Source: Aurelia coerulea (taxonomy: Eukaryota > Cnidaria > Scyphozoa > Semaeostomeae > Ulmaridae). From it: a stretch of 64,000 bases of DNA. The stretch covers positions 6,486,501-6,550,500 of the forward strand of contig CM076958.1 of the NCBI GenBank assembly GCA_039566865.1, given 5' to 3'. The translations under genes were made by a program, and so were the position numbers. The notes under the pieces are model-generated. The model saw only the letters and a list, made by a program, of their open reading frames with translations. It ran no database searches and had not been told where the DNA came from. Shown here one piece after another: positions 1 through 13,536 of the stretch (the first letter of the stretch is position 1; every line of letters begins with the position of its first letter).

Positions 1-1269
1 AACAAATAATACCTCATAGCTTGAGAACCCATAGAGATTTCTGTGTGAAATTTTAACACCGTCATCCCCAACACAAGAAGTGAGTTCTCAGCTATCTATG
101 CCGAAATAGGCGTTGTTCGTTAAATTCGCTGAGCACCTTCTTAAAAATGGGCGTGGCAAAATTGCTGCAATTTTCACTCACATAAAGATTCCCTTATAAA
201 AAGTGACATACATTAGGATTCTGAGCTTTCTTCCGCTATCGTAAGATTGTGTACTCCGCTGCTCTTTGAAAATGACTTATCATTGCAAGAAAGCTTTTGG
301 GCTCATTGTTTGAGGTCCGGTTTCTTGTGAATTCTTCGGTTCTCACAACGGCGCTCCACAGAAAAATGCCCCATAATTTTGGGATAAGTCACGCTTTTTT
401 GGCAAATTCGTCTGATTCCACATTTTAACATCAAAGTCTTCCTATTCATGCAAAAAAAACAAGTAAAAATTGCCTGGAAGGTGGAAATGTCACGGCGCTC
501 CAAAATTAAAAAACTTAAAATAAACAGTTCCGGATAAGTTTCTTTTGAACTCTATTGAGAACCGTCAGAAATCATATTTCACGAAAATATCGATGCAAAT
601 ACTGCTATAGGCTAATAAAGCTCATTTTTCTCATTAAAATGAGACAAAATTTGTTAGAATAGGGCAAACGTTGCCGACGTTATTAATGTTTAAAGTAGGG
701 AGCGGCGTTGACAAATTTGATCCCTTTCTCAATTTTCCAGACAGGGCAAATCCGCCTTGCTGCTATGCAACAGGTATATTCTTCTTCAACAAAAAGTTGT
801 GGATTACAATTCATCGGGCACAATAGACCATTCAATGCCGTCCAGGGTGAATGCAAGTTTGGTGGAGCGAATTTAATCTCATTGAAAATGAATGAATAGT
901 TAGAGAATTGGCTAACGGTACATTTGAAAATAAGACAATTGCACTGCGGAGGCGCAGAATTTGCACTGATTCAAAAGGAACTTTGTTTTCAGTTCTCTTT
1001 GATAACTGTGATGTTTTCAGGCGAAAATTACTGGCAGGTTTCGTGCACAAGAGAAGTTTCGCTGAACGTCATGGGAAAATTTTGCATAATTTGATGACGT
1101 CATAGTTCTGATGGATGAACCAGTAACAATGAAAACATTAACATCTGAAGTACTCTGGAGTTAAGCCGACAGTTAGTGGCTATCCATTCATAGTGAAAGA
1201 AATTGTCTGATACAAGTAGATTTGGATTCATAGAAACATATATGATAGGTAGTGAAAGCAATTTTTCAG

Positions 1270-1515
1270 ACAATCTTGGCCAAAATGCTTGGGACAAATC
1301 ATAAAATTGCACTACTTCGGTCTTTGGTTACGTGCCCCCCGCTCCCCCCTTCTCAAAGTTGCTTGAATCAAACGCCTTTCGACCTTCTCAACATTGAAGT
1401 AGGGGGAAGGGGGGATTAGGAGACTCTAAACGTATGTTTTCTCCTCGATATTTTAGGAAACATCATGAAGACACTGAAATTTGCCTGCGTCCCAGCTTCT
1501 TTTGGCCAGGATTGT
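1270..1515. mobile_element. 246-bp block with inverted termini inside the 1530-bp unit (MITE-like)
   Basis: The block starts ACAATCTTGGCCAAAA and ends TTTTGGCCAGGATTGT, so its termini are inverted repeats with one mismatch in 16. The inverted match continues outward as TTTTCAG on the left and CTGAAAA on the right. The same block recurs in every unit, for example from 2734, and is the first satellite sequence in the end fragment at 63668. It could be an embedded non-autonomous transposon or the true terminus of a larger repeated element. The termini fit no superfamily I can name with confidence. Confidence 0.6.
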
Positions 1516-2996
1516 CTGAAAATGATTGTTAACAAATAATACCTCATAGCTTGAGAACCCATAGAGATTTCTGTGTGAAATTTTAACACCGTCATCCCCA
1601 ACACAAGAAGTGAGTTCTCAGCTATCTATGCCGAAATAGGCGTTGTTCGTTAAATTCGCTGAGCACCTTCTTAAAAATGGGCGTGGCAAAATTGCTGCAA
1701 TTTTCACTCACATAAAGATTCCCTTATAAAAAGTGACATACATTAGGATTCTGAGCTTTCTTCCGCTATCGTAAGATTGTGTACTCCGCTGCTCTTTGAA
1801 AATGACTTATCATTGCAAGAAAGCTTTTGGGCTCATTGTTTGAGGTCCGGTTTCTTGTGAATTCTTCGGTTCTCACAACGGCGCTCCACAGAAAAATGCC
1901 CCATAATTTTGGGATAAGTCACGCTTTTTTGGCAAATTCGTCTGATTCCACATTTTAACATCAAAGTCTTCCTATTCATGCAAAAAAAACAAGTAAAAAT
2001 TGCCTGGAAGGTGGAAATGTCACGGCGCTCCAAAATTAAAAAACTTAAAATAAACAGTTCCGGATAAGTTTCTTTTGAACTCTATTGAGAACCGTCAGAA
2101 ATCATATTTCACGAAAATATCGATGCAAATACTGCTATAGGCTAATAAAGCTCATTTTTCTCATTAAAATGAGACAAAATTTGTTAGAATAGGGCAAACG
2201 TTGCCGACGTTATTAATGTTTAAAGTAGGGAGCGGCGTTGACAAATTTGATCCCTTTCTCAATTTTCCAGACAGGGCAAATCCGCCTTGCTGCTATGCAA
2301 CAGGTATATTCTTCTTCAACAAAAAGTTGTGGATTACAATTCATCGGGCACAATAGACCATTCAATGCCGTCCAGGGTGAATGCAAGTTTGGTGGAGCGA
2401 ATTTAATCTCATTGAAAATGAATGAATAGTTAGAGAATTGGCTAACGGTACATTTGAAAATAAGACAATTGCACTGCGGAGGCGCAGAATTTGCACTGAT
2501 TCAAAAGGAACTTTGTTTTCAGTTCTCTTTGATAACTGTGATGTTTTCAGGCGAAAATTACTGGCAGGTTTCGTGCACAAGAGAAGTTTCGCTGAACGTC
2601 ATGGGAAAATTTTGCATAATTTGATGACGTCATAGTTCTGATGGATGAACCAGTAACAATGAAAACATTAACATCTGAAGTACTCTGGAGTTAAGCCGAC
2701 AGTTAGTGGCTATCCATTCATAGTGAAAGAAATACAATCTTGGCCAAAATACTTGGGACGAATCATAAAATTGCACTACTTCGGTCTTTGATTACGTGCC
2801 GCCCGCTCCCCCCGTTTCAAAGTTGCTTGAAACAAACGCCTCTCGACCTTCTCAACATCGAGGAAGGGGGAGGGGGGATAAGGAGACTCTAAACGTATAT
2901 TTTCTTCTCGATATTTTAGGAAACATCATGAAGACACTGAAATTTGCCTGTGTCCCAGTTTCTTTTGGCCAGGATTGTCTGAAAATGATTGTTAAC

Positions 2997-4502
2997 AAAT
3001 AGCTTGAGAAACCATAGAGAATTCTATGTGAAATTTTAACACCATCATCCCCAACACAAGAAGTGAGTTCTCAGCTATCTATGCCGAGATAGGCGTTGTT
3101 CGCTAAATTTGCTTAGCACCTTCTTAAAAATGGGCGCGGCAAAATTGCTGCAATTTTCACTCACATAAAGATTCCCTTATAAAAAGTGGCATACATTAGG
3201 ATTCTGAGCTTTCTTCCGCTATCGTAAGATTGTGTACTCCGCTGCTCTTTGAAAATGACTTATCATTGCAAGAAATCTTTTGGAGTTATTGTTCGGAGGT
3301 CCGGTTTCTTGTGAATTCCTCGGTTCTCCCAACAGCGCTCCAAAGAAAAATGCCCCATAATTTTGGAATAAGTCATGCTTTTTGGTAAATTTCGCTTGAT
3401 TCCACATTTGAACATCAAAGTCTTCCTATTCATGGAAAAAAAACCAAGTAAAAATTGCCTGGAAGGTGGAAATGTCACGGCGCTCCAAAATTAGAAAATT
3501 TAAAATAAACAATTCCGGTTAAGTTTCTTTTCAACTCTTTGGAGAACCGTCAGAAATCATATTTCACGAAAATATCGATGCAAATACCGACTATAAGCTA
3601 ATAAAGCTCTTTTTTTTTCATCAGAATGAGACAACATTTGTTAGAATAGGGCAAACGTTGCCGACGTTATTAATGTTTAAAGTAGGGAGAAGCGTTGACA
3701 AATCTGATCCCTTTCTTAATGTTCCAGACAGTGCAAATCCGCCTCGCTGCTATGCAACGAGTGTATTCTTCTTCAACAAAAAGTTCTGGACTACAATTCA
3801 TCGAGCACAATAGACCATTCAATGCCGTCCAGGGTGAATGCAAATTTGGTGTAGCGAATTTAATCTCATTGAAAATGAATGAATAGTAAGAGAATTGGCT
3901 AACGGTACATTTGAAAATAAGACAATTGCACTGCGGAGGCGCAGAATTTGCACTGATTCGAAAGGAACTTTGTTTTCCAGTTCTCTTTGATAACTGTGAT
4001 GTTTTCAATCGAAAATCATTGGCAGGTTTCGTGCATAAGAGAAGTTTCGCTGAACGTCATGGGAAAATTTTACATAATTTTATGACGTCATAGTTCTGAT
4101 GGATGAACCAGTAACAATGAAAACTTTAACATCTGAAGTACTCTGGAGTTAAGCCCACAGTTAGTGGCTATCCATTCATAGCAAAAGAAATTGTCTGATA
4201 CAAGTAGATTTGGATTCATAGAAACATATATCATAGGTAGTGACAGCAATTTTGCAGACAATCTTGGCCAAAATACTTGGGACAAATAAAAAAATTGCAC
4301 TACTTCGGTCTTTGATTACGTGCCCCCTGCTCCCCCCGTTTCAAAGTTGCTTGAATCAAACGCCTCTCGACCTTCTCAACATTGAAGCAGGGGGGAGGGG
4401 GGGATTAGGAGACTCTAAACGTATTTTTCTTCTCGATATTTTAGGAAACATCATGAAGACACTGAATTTTGCCTGTGTCCCAGTTTTTTTGGCCATGATT
4501 GT
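2997..4502. repeat. Diverged copy of the 1530-bp unit
   Basis: This copy aligns to the other units end to end but differs at scattered positions, for example at 3289-3300, 3590-3620 and 4010-4020. Its neighbours on both sides are almost identical to each other. The pattern suggests that a block of near-identical copies was placed on both sides of an older copy, or that gene conversion homogenised the neighbours. Its right end stops exactly at GATTGT (4497-4502) and is followed directly by an internal part of the next unit. Confidence 0.85.
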
Positions 4503-7500
4503 AAAAATGGGCGTGGCAAAATTGCTGCAATTTTCACTCACATAAAGATTCCCTTATAAAAAGTGACATACATTAGGATTCTGAGCTTTCTTCCGCTATC
4601 GTAAGATTGTGTACTCCGCTGCTCTTTGAAAATGACTTATCATTGCAAGAAAGCTTTTGGGCTCATTGTTTGAGGTCCGGTTTCTTGTGAATTCTTCGGT
4701 TCTCACAACGGCGCTCCACAGAAAAATGCCCCATAATTTTGGGATAAGTCACGCTTTTTTGGCAAATTCGTCTGATTCCACATTTTAACATCAAAGTCTT
4801 CCTATTCATGCAAAAAAAACAAGTAAAAATTGCCTGGAAGGTGGAAATGTCACGGCGCTCCAAAATTAAAAAACTTAAAATAAACAGTTCCGGATAAGTT
4901 TCTTTTGAACTCTATTGAGAACCGTCAGAAATCATATTTCACGAAAATATCGATGCAAATACTGCTATAGGCTAATAAAGCTCATTTTTCTCATTAAAAT
5001 GAGACAAAATTTGTTAGAATAGGGCAAACGTTGCCGACGTTATTAATGTTTAAAGTAGGGAGCGGCGTTGACAAATTTGATCCCTTTCTCAATTTTCCAG
5101 ACAGGGCAAATCCGCCTTGCTGCTATGCAACAGGTATATTCTTCTTCAACAAAAAGTTGTGGATTACAATTCATCGGGCACAATAGACCATTCAATGCCG
5201 TCCAGGGTGAATGCAAGTTTGGTGGAGCGAATTTAATCTCATTGAAAATGAATGAATAGTTAGAGAATTGGCTAACGGTACATTTGAAAATAAGACAATT
5301 GCACTGCGGAGGCGCAGAATTTGCACTGATTCAAAAGGAACTTTGTTTTCAGTTCTCTTTGATAACTGTGATGTTTTCAGGCGAAAATTACTGGCAGGTT
5401 TCGTGCACAAGAGAAGTTTCGCTGAACGTCATGGGAAAATTTTGCATAATTTGATGACGTCATAGTTCTGATGGATGAACCAGTAACAATGAAAACATTA
5501 ACATCTGAAGTACTCTGGAGTTAAGCCGACAGTTAGTGGCTATCCATTCATAGTGAAAGAAATTGTCTGATACAAGTAGATTTGGATTCATAGAAACATA
5601 TATGATAGGTAGTGAAAGCAATTTTTCAGACAATCTTGGCCAAAATGCTTGGGACAAATCATAAAATTGCACTACTTCGGTCTTTGGTTACGTGCCCCCC
5701 GCTCCCCCCTTCTCAAAGTTGCTTGAATCAAACGCCTTTCGACCTTCTCAACATTGAAGTAGGGGGAAGGGGGGATTAGGAGACTCTAAACGTATGTTTT
5801 CTCCTCGATATTTTAGGAAACATCATGAAGACACTGAAATTTGCCTGCGTCCCAGCTTCTTTTGGCCAGGATTGTCTGAAAATGATTGTTAACAAATAAT
5901 ACCTCATAGCTTGAGAACCCATAGAGATTTCTGTGTGAAATTTTAACACCGTCATCCCCAACACAAGAAGTGAGTTCTCAGCTATCTATGCCGAAATAGG
6001 CGTTGTTCGTTAAATTCGCTGAGCACCTTCTTAAAAATGGGCGTGGCAAAATTGCTGCAATTTTCACTCACATAAAGATTCCCTTATAAAAAGTGACATA
6101 CATTAGGATTCTGAGCTTTCTTCCGCTATCGTAAGATTGTGTACTCCGCTGCTCTTTGAAAATGACTTATCATTGCAAGAAAGCTTTTGGGCTCATTGTT
6201 TGAGGTCCGGTTTCTTGTGAATTCTTCGGTTCTCACAACGGCGCTCCACAGAAAAATGCCCCATAATTTTGGGATAAGTCACGCTTTTTTGGCAAATTCG
6301 TCTGATTCCACATTTTAACATCAAAGTCTTCCTATTCATGCAAAAAAACCAAGTAAAAATTGCCTGGAAGGTGGAAATGTCACGGCGCTCCAAAATTAAA
6401 AAACTTAAAATAAACAGTTCCGGATAAGTTTCTTTTGAACTCTATTGAGAACCGTCAGAAATCATATTTCACGAAAATATCGATGCAAATACTGCTATAG
6501 GCTAATAAAGCTCATTTTTCTCATTAAAATGAGACAAAATTTGTTAGAATAGGGCAAACGTTGCCGACGTTATTAATGTTTAAAGTAGGGAGCGGCGTTG
6601 ACAAATTTGATCCCTTTCTCAATTTTCCAGACAGGGCAAATCCGCCTTGCTGCTATGCAACAGGTATATTCTTCTTCAACAAAAAGTTGTGGATTACAAT
6701 TCATCGGGCACAATAGACCATTCAATGCCGTCCAGGGTGAATGCAAGTTTGGTGGAGCGAATTTAATCTCATTGAAAATGAATGAATAGTTAGAGAATTG
6801 GCTAACGGTACATTTGAAAATAAGACAATTGCACTGCGGAGGCGCAGAATTTGCACTGATTCAAAAGGAACTTTGTTTTCAGTTCTCTTTGATAACTGTG
6901 ATGTTTTCAGGCGAAAATCACTGGCAGGTTTCGTGCACAAGAGAAGTTTCGCTGAACGTCATGGGAAAATTTTGCATAATTTGATGACGTCATAGTTCTG
7001 ATGGATGAACCAGTAACAATGAAAACATTAACATCTGAAGTACTCTGGAGTTAAGCCGACAGTTAGTGGCTATCCATTCATAGTGAAAGAAATTGTCTGA
7101 TACAAGTAGATTTGGATTCATAGAAACATATATGATAGGTAGTGAAAGCAATTTTTCAGACAATCTTGGCCAAAATGCTTGGGACAAATCATAAAATTGC
7201 ACTACTTCGGTCTTTGGTTACGTGCCCCCCGCTCCCCCCTTCTCAAAGTTGCTTGAATCAAACGCCTTTCGACCTTCTCAACATTGAAGTAGGGGGAAGG
7301 GGGGATTAGGAGACTCTAAACGTATGTTTTCTCCTCGATATTTTAGGAAACATCATGAAGACACTGAAATTTGCCTGCGTCCCAGCTTCTTTTGGCCAGG
7401 ATTGTAGTCGGTTAAGATTGTTCCATTGTCGTGGTAATTAATGTGTATGCTCTGCTATCATCTCCCACTTCCCCTGCCCCCACGGCTCCGTTCTTCCACT

Positions 7501-8526
7501 CGAAAAATCACCCCGAAAATCTAAGTTAGCCGAATCGGTGTGAGAAGTTGGGGGCAGCCACTCGCGCTGGGGTAGGAGCGGGGGAACTTTTTGGCAGCCG
7601 TCCTATTTTCCAGTTTGACGTAGGTTGAACGTCACGGAACAATCGAGGTGAGTCACTAACGACTCTTGATGGGGTCATCAAGGGTCGTCAACGGACAAAG
7701 TGGGTTTGTCAACAGAAAACAATGCTGGATTGTCAACAACCTTGGGGCTACGTAACACCGACGTCACGCAGTGACCTTCACAGGGGCTCAGTTCCTCCAC
7801 CGTCAGACAGGTGGGACTCACCTCCAAACAAACAATGGGAACACAAACTGGGGGCAGTCACGTGATAGCACCCCATGTCACGTGACTCACTTGGCACATT
7901 GCCAAAATTGGTCATGTGACTCGGCAGCACTACACCGAGCTCCTATCATGTGACTTGGCAATTTCCTACGTTTCGAGTGAGCTCAATGTGGAAGTAAACA
8001 ACAACTTAGGCCTATTCCCCTCTACTGAAGCAAGAAGTAACACTGTTCTGTCGCGAAAAATACGCAAGTAGCATATAACTCCAGCTTTCTTCCTGCTCCA
8101 GCGAAAACATAGGCCTACTTACGTTTCACTTCCATGCTCTTCATTCTGAAACTTCCGTTGAATTCCCATCACTCTTTCCCCCAAGGTAATTTCATCCAAT
8201 TTAAATTCAATAATCGCTGTTTACGAAGATCTAGGCTACTCCCCAAACAAACACTCCTGTAGATATTTCAACTTCACGAATCACTATCCTAACATTCAGC
8301 GGTCAACTAAAGGATCATCTGCACGACCAAATCTTACGACGCAACAGATTTTGCAGGTAATAACAATCGTTATAAGGACGATCACATCATTAGTTGCTCA
8401 TTACTTCAATAAATAATGAATACGTTCACCCGCACAGAGGTTATTGTGCGCAGCAGTCAGCACTTATCCAGGAAAGACAAAAGGTACTTCCTGTTAGCTA
8501 TTTTCACATTACCTAGCCCCTCTACC

Positions 8527-9290
8527 ATATGCAGATTGCCATTGGCTAATTTGGATTGGTACAGACCCCATAGTGAAGCTACTAAAGATGAAAGCCGACT
8601 GTTATTGGCTAATTTCAAATGACCTAACCGATCTAGCATATGCAGATTGCCATTGGCCAATTTCAATTGGTACAAACCCAATAGTGAAGCTACTAAAGAC
8701 GAAAGCCGACTGTTATTGCCTAATTTCAAATGACCAAACCGATCTAGCATATGCAGATTGCCATTGGCTAATTTCAATTGCTACAGATCCCATAGTGAAG
8801 CTACTAAAGGCGAAATCCGACTGTTATTGGCTAATTTCAAATGACCCAACCCATCTACCATATGCAGATTGCCATTGGCTAATTTCAATTGGTACAAACT
8901 CCATAGTTAAGCTACTAAAGATGAAAGCTGACTGTTATTGGCTAATTTCAAATGACCCAACCCATCTAGCATAGGCAGATTGCCATTGGCTAATTTCAAT
9001 TGGTACAAACTCCATACTGAACTTACTAAAGGTGAAAGCCGACTGTTATTGGCTAATTTCAAATGACCGAGCAAATCTACCATATGGAGATTCCCATTGG
9101 CCAATTTCAATTTTTACAAATCCAGTAGTGAAGCTACTAAAGATGAAAGCCGACTCTTATTGGCTAATTTCAAATGACCCAACCCATCTAGCATAGGCAG
9201 ATTGCCATTGGCTAATTTCAATTGGTACAAACTCCATACTGAACTTACTAAACATAATAGCCGACTCTTATTGGCTAATTTCAAATGACC
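8527..9290. repeat. 111-bp tandem repeat array 1 (about 7 units)
   Basis: Starts of the motif GCAGATTGCC fall at 8531, 8642 and 8753, which gives a 111-bp unit. Each unit has two related halves, both containing ATTGGCTAATTTCAA, and three ATTGG (reverse CCAAT) pentamers. Because 111 is a multiple of three, one frame stays open on each strand, giving a 37-residue repeated peptide. Point changes and small indels break the frame between arrays. I see no start context, splice signal or homology supporting a gene. Confidence 0.9.
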
Positions 9291-9347
9291 TATCCCATAC
9301 AAAAGGAGGCTACACTGTGAGGGCAGTCATACTATCTCACATTAGTT

Positions 9348-9493
9348 GGGGGCAGTCACGTGTCTGCCCCCATGTCACGTGACTTACTTGGCAAAGTTCC
9401 AAAATTGGTCATGTGACTTGGCACGGTGCCAAGTTACGGTCATGTGACTTGGCACTTTGCCAAATTATGTGACGTCATTTGGCACTGTGCCAA
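9348..9493. other. E-box/NFI palindrome module 1
   Basis: The module opens with a near-palindrome of GGGGGCAG and CTGCCCCC around CACGTG. It continues with GTCACGTGAC (9374), GTCATGTGAC (9408 and 9439) and TGACGTCA (9470). Each is followed at once by a TTGGC-N5-GCCAA palindrome (9388, 9418, 9449, 9479; the 9388 copy has one changed base). The last three pairs repeat every 31 bp. The motifs match the known consensus of bHLH-zip E-boxes, CRE and NFI sites. That they act as binding sites is an inference. Confidence 0.7.
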
Positions 9494-9559
9494 CTTCCCC
9501 CCAAAAATGCCCCTGTGCATGAGCAGTCCATTTCCTTCACTATTTCCTGAAAACTTCCC

Positions 9560-10860
9560 ATCAAGGGCTGAGTATAACTCTTCCAGTCTTCCTACCTGAT
9601 GTTATCTTCCACAAGGGAGGCTGAGATCTACGGAAACGTTCTAAAATAACAACAACGTCAGCAAATGCAACTAAGGGAACTCAGCCAAGAAGAGCAACTA
9701 CATTAATGGCCGGAGTTAAAGCTACTGCGAAGAACTTCAACAACTAATGCAACCAAAACAGCGAGGTTTACCTTGCACAAATAACACTAATAACGCAAGG
9801 ATAGCAACTAAGGGCACAAAAGCTACTACGGCCACTATGGCAACAATTACGACTACATCTTCTCTACTAAACAAATAACGCACATAACAAAACGAAGTTA
9901 ACAACTAATTTCTCCCACAACAAACGCTACCAACGCCACAAAGAAAGAAAGACAACTATGGCAACGAAGGAATCTAAATCAACTCTACTAGGGAGACTGG
10001 AGATCTACCGAAGCGGTCATAATAATCACAACGTCACGAAATGCAACTGCAACTTACGACAATGAGGCAAGAAGACCAACTTCATTAAATCAAGGGGTGA
10101 ACGCAACAAACGCTACTTGGGCAACAAAATGAACAACGCTACCACAACAACAATCGTACCATCAATAACGGCAAAAAGCTACTATGGCCGCTAAGCCAAG
10201 AATTACGACTACATCATTTCTACCAAACAAATAACGCATACACTAAAACAAAGGCAACAACTAATTTCTCCAACAACGAAGGCTACTAAGGCCACAAAAG
10301 AAACAAACACCTAAGTGAACAAATACCAGACAACTAAATCAACCCTACTGAAGCAAATGAGCTGCCTGGGGAAGCCAAGGGGTCTATCTCTCTTCCCAAA
10401 AAGCCTACGGGACTCTTTAAAACAATAGGGTTTCTAGGGAATTTTGATGGATTTTGCTTTAAAAAATTATGGATTACATTAAATGCAAACTACCGCTCCC
10501 CCAACCCCACCCTTGGGCTACTAACGCCACTAAAGTAAAGAGGATAGCTAGAAAACAATAACAATATAATGTGAATTAATGAAAATAGAAGAGAATAAAG
10601 TTAACTGCATATCTATAGACATTGTTATTTTTGTTATTATTTTTATTATAGATAATCTATTTAAAGTAGGCTAGAAAATAAATAGCTAAAATTGCAACTA
10701 ATTCAGGCTACCAGAGCTAATTAACGCCTACTAAGAAGGCCTACTACTAATTAAGGCCTACTGCTAATTAAGGCCTACTACTAACACACTTCAGGTACGT
10801 GAAGAACTGCGGCAACTATTCTCACTTCATCTACCAATGCAACTACATCAGCTAAGGTAG
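9560..10860. repeat. ACTAA-rich low-complexity filler with no gene
   Basis: This stretch consists of loosely repeated words such as ACTAACGC, GCAACTAA and GGCTACTAA, biased to A, C and G on the plus strand, followed by an AT-rich segment (TTGTTATTATTTTTATT type). Similar filler precedes every hairpin cluster in the region. No ORF or RNA gene is recognisable in it. Confidence 0.75.
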
Positions 10861-10943
10861 CTAGAACAATGACGGATAACAAGAGCAAGTATAAAGCAAT
10901 AATACCAACGAAGAGAATAACACTGAAAGTACTGACATTGTGG

Positions 10944-11055
10944 CGCGCGAAGCGCGACAGTGGCCGCCGCAGGCGGCCCGGGCGCCGAAGGCGCCCAAGC
11001 CCTCCGCAGGAGCTAGGAACTCCGAACCCGCGCGCAGCGCGGGTTCGGATTCCTA
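10944..11055. repeat. GC-rich mini-hairpin cluster 1
   Basis: Five perfect or near-perfect hairpins are packed into 112 bp, each closing with C-GAA-G or C-GCA-G. In order they are CGCGC-GAA-GCGCG; GGCCGCC-GCA-GGCGGCC; GGGCGCC-GAA-GGCGCCC; CTCC-GCA-GGAG; and a 19-bp stem with one bulged base around a GCA loop, ending TTCCTA. The surrounding DNA is AT-rich, so the island stands out. Triloops of GNA type closed by C-G pairs, as in GCGAAGC, are known as unusually stable DNA mini-hairpins. Confidence 0.9.
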
Positions 11056-11329
11056 GTCTATATACATAAGGAGTGAGCGGTCAGATCAAACGCTCAATTT
11101 CTCTGTCTCCCACAGCGAGATCTCAGCTCTCCCGCTCTCGGCAATCTCGCTCTTCGTCTCGAAAAATCGACGGGAAAATCTATGCGTGTCATCAGAGCTC
11201 CAAATTTTCGGGTCACCTCCAGCTGCTGGGGTATCAGCGGGGCAAATTTCCTGGCAGTCTTCTTCAGCAGGTCATTGTTTTTGATTGACAGCCGATTGTC
11301 TTCCCAACTGATGACACTTGATGCTGCTA

Positions 11330-12340
11330 TCAAGGGCTATCAACGAACAATCCAGTCAGTAGTGCTCGGTGGTGGTAAACAACCTAACACGTCACATCGC
11401 CCGTGGTCACGTGCACATTCACCCTCGCAGGGGCTGGCAGGCTCGTGCCAGCGGTATCCTAACTGCAATAACTATGGACATTATTATTTTTGTTATTATT
11501 TTTATTATTAAAAATCCATTTCAATTAGGCTAGAAAATAAATATCAGTTCCTCCTCCACAACAGTTGGGGCTCACCTCCACAAAAACAATGGGAAGACTG
11601 ACTGGGGGCAGTCACGTGATCGCACCCCATGTCACGTGGCTCACTTGGCACGTTGCCAAAAATCGGTCATGTGACTCGGCACAACCCCCGTGTTCCTATC
11701 ATGTGACTTTGCAAGTTCCTACGTTTCCAGTCAGCAAAACATGGAAATCAACACGAAATACATAGGCCTATTCCGATCTGAAGCAAGAAGTGAAACTGTT
11801 CTGTCGTCAATAATACGCAAGAAGCATATAACTAATGCTTTCTTCCTGCTCCAGCGAAAACATAGGCCTACTTACGTGTCACTTCCATGAGCTTGCTTTC
11901 TGAAACTTCCGTTGAATTCCCTTCACTATTTCCCCCAAGGTAATTTCATCCAATTTAAATTTCATAATCGCTATCTTCGAAGATCTACTCCCAAAACAAA
12001 CACTCCTGTAGATATTTCAACTTCACGAATCACTATCCTAACATTCAGCGGTCAACTACAGATCATCTGCACGAACAAATCTTACGACGCAACAGATTTT
12101 GCAGGTAATTTCATCGTGCCAACATCATTAGGAATGTAAGAAGTTAATCGTGCCAAGATCATTAGGAAGCTATTTCTCCGAAAAACAATCGTTTATAAGA
12201 ACGATCACATCATTAGTTGCTCATTACTTCAATTCATAATGAATACGTTAACCTGCACAGAGCTCATTGTGCGCAGCATTCAGCACTTCTCCAGCAAAGA
12301 CAAAAGGTACTTCCTGTTGGCTATTTTCACATAACATAGC
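11330..12340. repeat. CACGTG-rich intermodule segment with no gene
   Basis: The segment holds hairpin-forming words such as GCTGGCA and TGCCAGC around 11430, several CACGTG or CATGTG sites near 11400-11700, and an AT-rich strip at 11470-11540. A conserved stretch at 11900-12150 recurs at about 8150, 19200, 23030 and 26770. No coding region is supported. Confidence 0.65.
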
Positions 12341-12345
12341 CCCTC

Positions 12346-13330
12346 CACCATATGCAGATTGCCATTGGCTAATTTGGATTGGTACAGACTCCATAGTGAA
12401 GCTACTAAAGGCGAAAGCCGACTCTTATTGGCAAATTTCAAATGACCCAACCCATCTAGCATAGGCAGATTGCCATTGGCTAATTTCAATTGGTACACTC
12501 TCCATACTGAACTTACTGAACATAATAGCCGACTGTTATTGGCTAATTTCAAATCACAACCGATCTAGCATAGGCAGATTGCCATTGGCTAAATTCAATT
12601 GGTACAAACTCCATACTGAACTTACTGAACATAATAGCCGACTCTTATTGGCTAATTTCAAATGACCTAACAGATCTATAGCATATGCAGATTGCCATTG
12701 ACTAATTTCAATTGGTACAAAACCCATAGTGAAGCTACTAAAGATGAAAGCCGACTGCTATTGGCTAATTTCAAATAATCCAACAGATCTAGCATAGGCA
12801 GATTGCTATTGGCTAATTTCAATTGGTACAAAGCCCATAGTGAACTTACTGAACATAATAGCCGACTGTTATTGGCTAATTTCAAATCACAACCGATCTA
12901 GAATATGCAGATTGCCATTGGCTAATTTCAATTGGTACAAAACCCATAGTGAAGCTACTAAAGATGAAAGCCGACTGCTATTGGCTAATTTCAAATGATC
13001 CAACAGACCTAGCATATGCAGATTGCCATTGGCTAATTTCAATTGGTACAAAACCCATAGTGAAGCTACTAAAGTTGAAAGCCGACTGCTATTGGCTAAT
13101 TTCAAATGACCTAACAGATCTAGCATTTGCATATTGCCATTGGCTAATTTCAATTGGTACAAACCCCATAGTGAAGCTACTAAAGATCAAAGCTGACTGT
13201 TATTGGCTAATTATGAATGACACAGCCCATCTAGCATAGGCAGATTGCCATTGGCTAATTTCAATTGGTACAAACTCCATACTGAACTTACTAAACATAA
13301 CAGCCGACTCTTATTGGCTAATTTCAAATG
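12346..13330. repeat. 111-bp tandem repeat array 2 (about 9 units)
   Basis: Same unit as the array at 8.5 kb, but with more sequence variants and indels, for example shortened units near 12556 and 12890. Open stretches of the 37-residue peptide periodicity appear on both strands and are interrupted where indels shift the frame. Confidence 0.88.
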
Positions 13331-13390
13331 ACCTATCCCATACAAAAGGGGGCTACACTGTCAGGGCAGTCACACTATCTCACTTTAGTT

Positions 13391-13536
13391 GGGGGCAGTC
13401 ACGTGTCTGCCCCCATGTCACGTGACTTACTTGGCAAAGTTCCACAATTGGTCATGTGACTTGGCACGGTGCCAAGTTCCGGTCATGTGACTTGGCACTT
13501 TGCCAAATTATGTGACGTCATTTGGCAATGTGCCAA
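13391..13536. other. E-box/NFI palindrome module 2
   Basis: Same order of motifs as the module at 9348: a GGGGGCAG/CTGCCCCC palindrome around CACGTG, then GTCACGTGAC and two GTCATGTGAC, then TGACGTCA, each followed by a TTGGC-N5-GCCAA type palindrome. The last NFI-like site has the spacer AATGT. Confidence 0.7.

Larger units (their letters stand above)
1..7405. repeat. 1530-bp tandem satellite array, five copies
   Basis: Position 1 and position 1531 begin identically and the match continues for the whole unit, giving a period of exactly 1530 bp. Copies lie at about 1-1530, 1531-2996, 2997-4502, 4503-5890 and 5891-7405. Copies 1, 2 (first part), 4 and 5 are nearly identical. Copy 3 carries many substitutions and small indels. 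Copy 2 lacks about 64 bp before 2734, and copy 4 lacks the first 143 bp of the unit. Each unit holds a C-rich tract and a G-rich tract about 60 bp apart (near 1335-1350 and 1400-1415) that could pair or form quadruplexes. No ORF in the unit exceeds 112 codons and none resembles a known protein. The array ends sharply at 7405 in the sequence GATTGT, where a different satellite begins. Confidence 0.95.

Noticed and set aside
303..7202. Recurring 62-72-codon ORFs in the 1530-bp units
   Set aside because: They repeat only because the DNA repeats, occur on both strands over the same bases, and show no protein-like motif.
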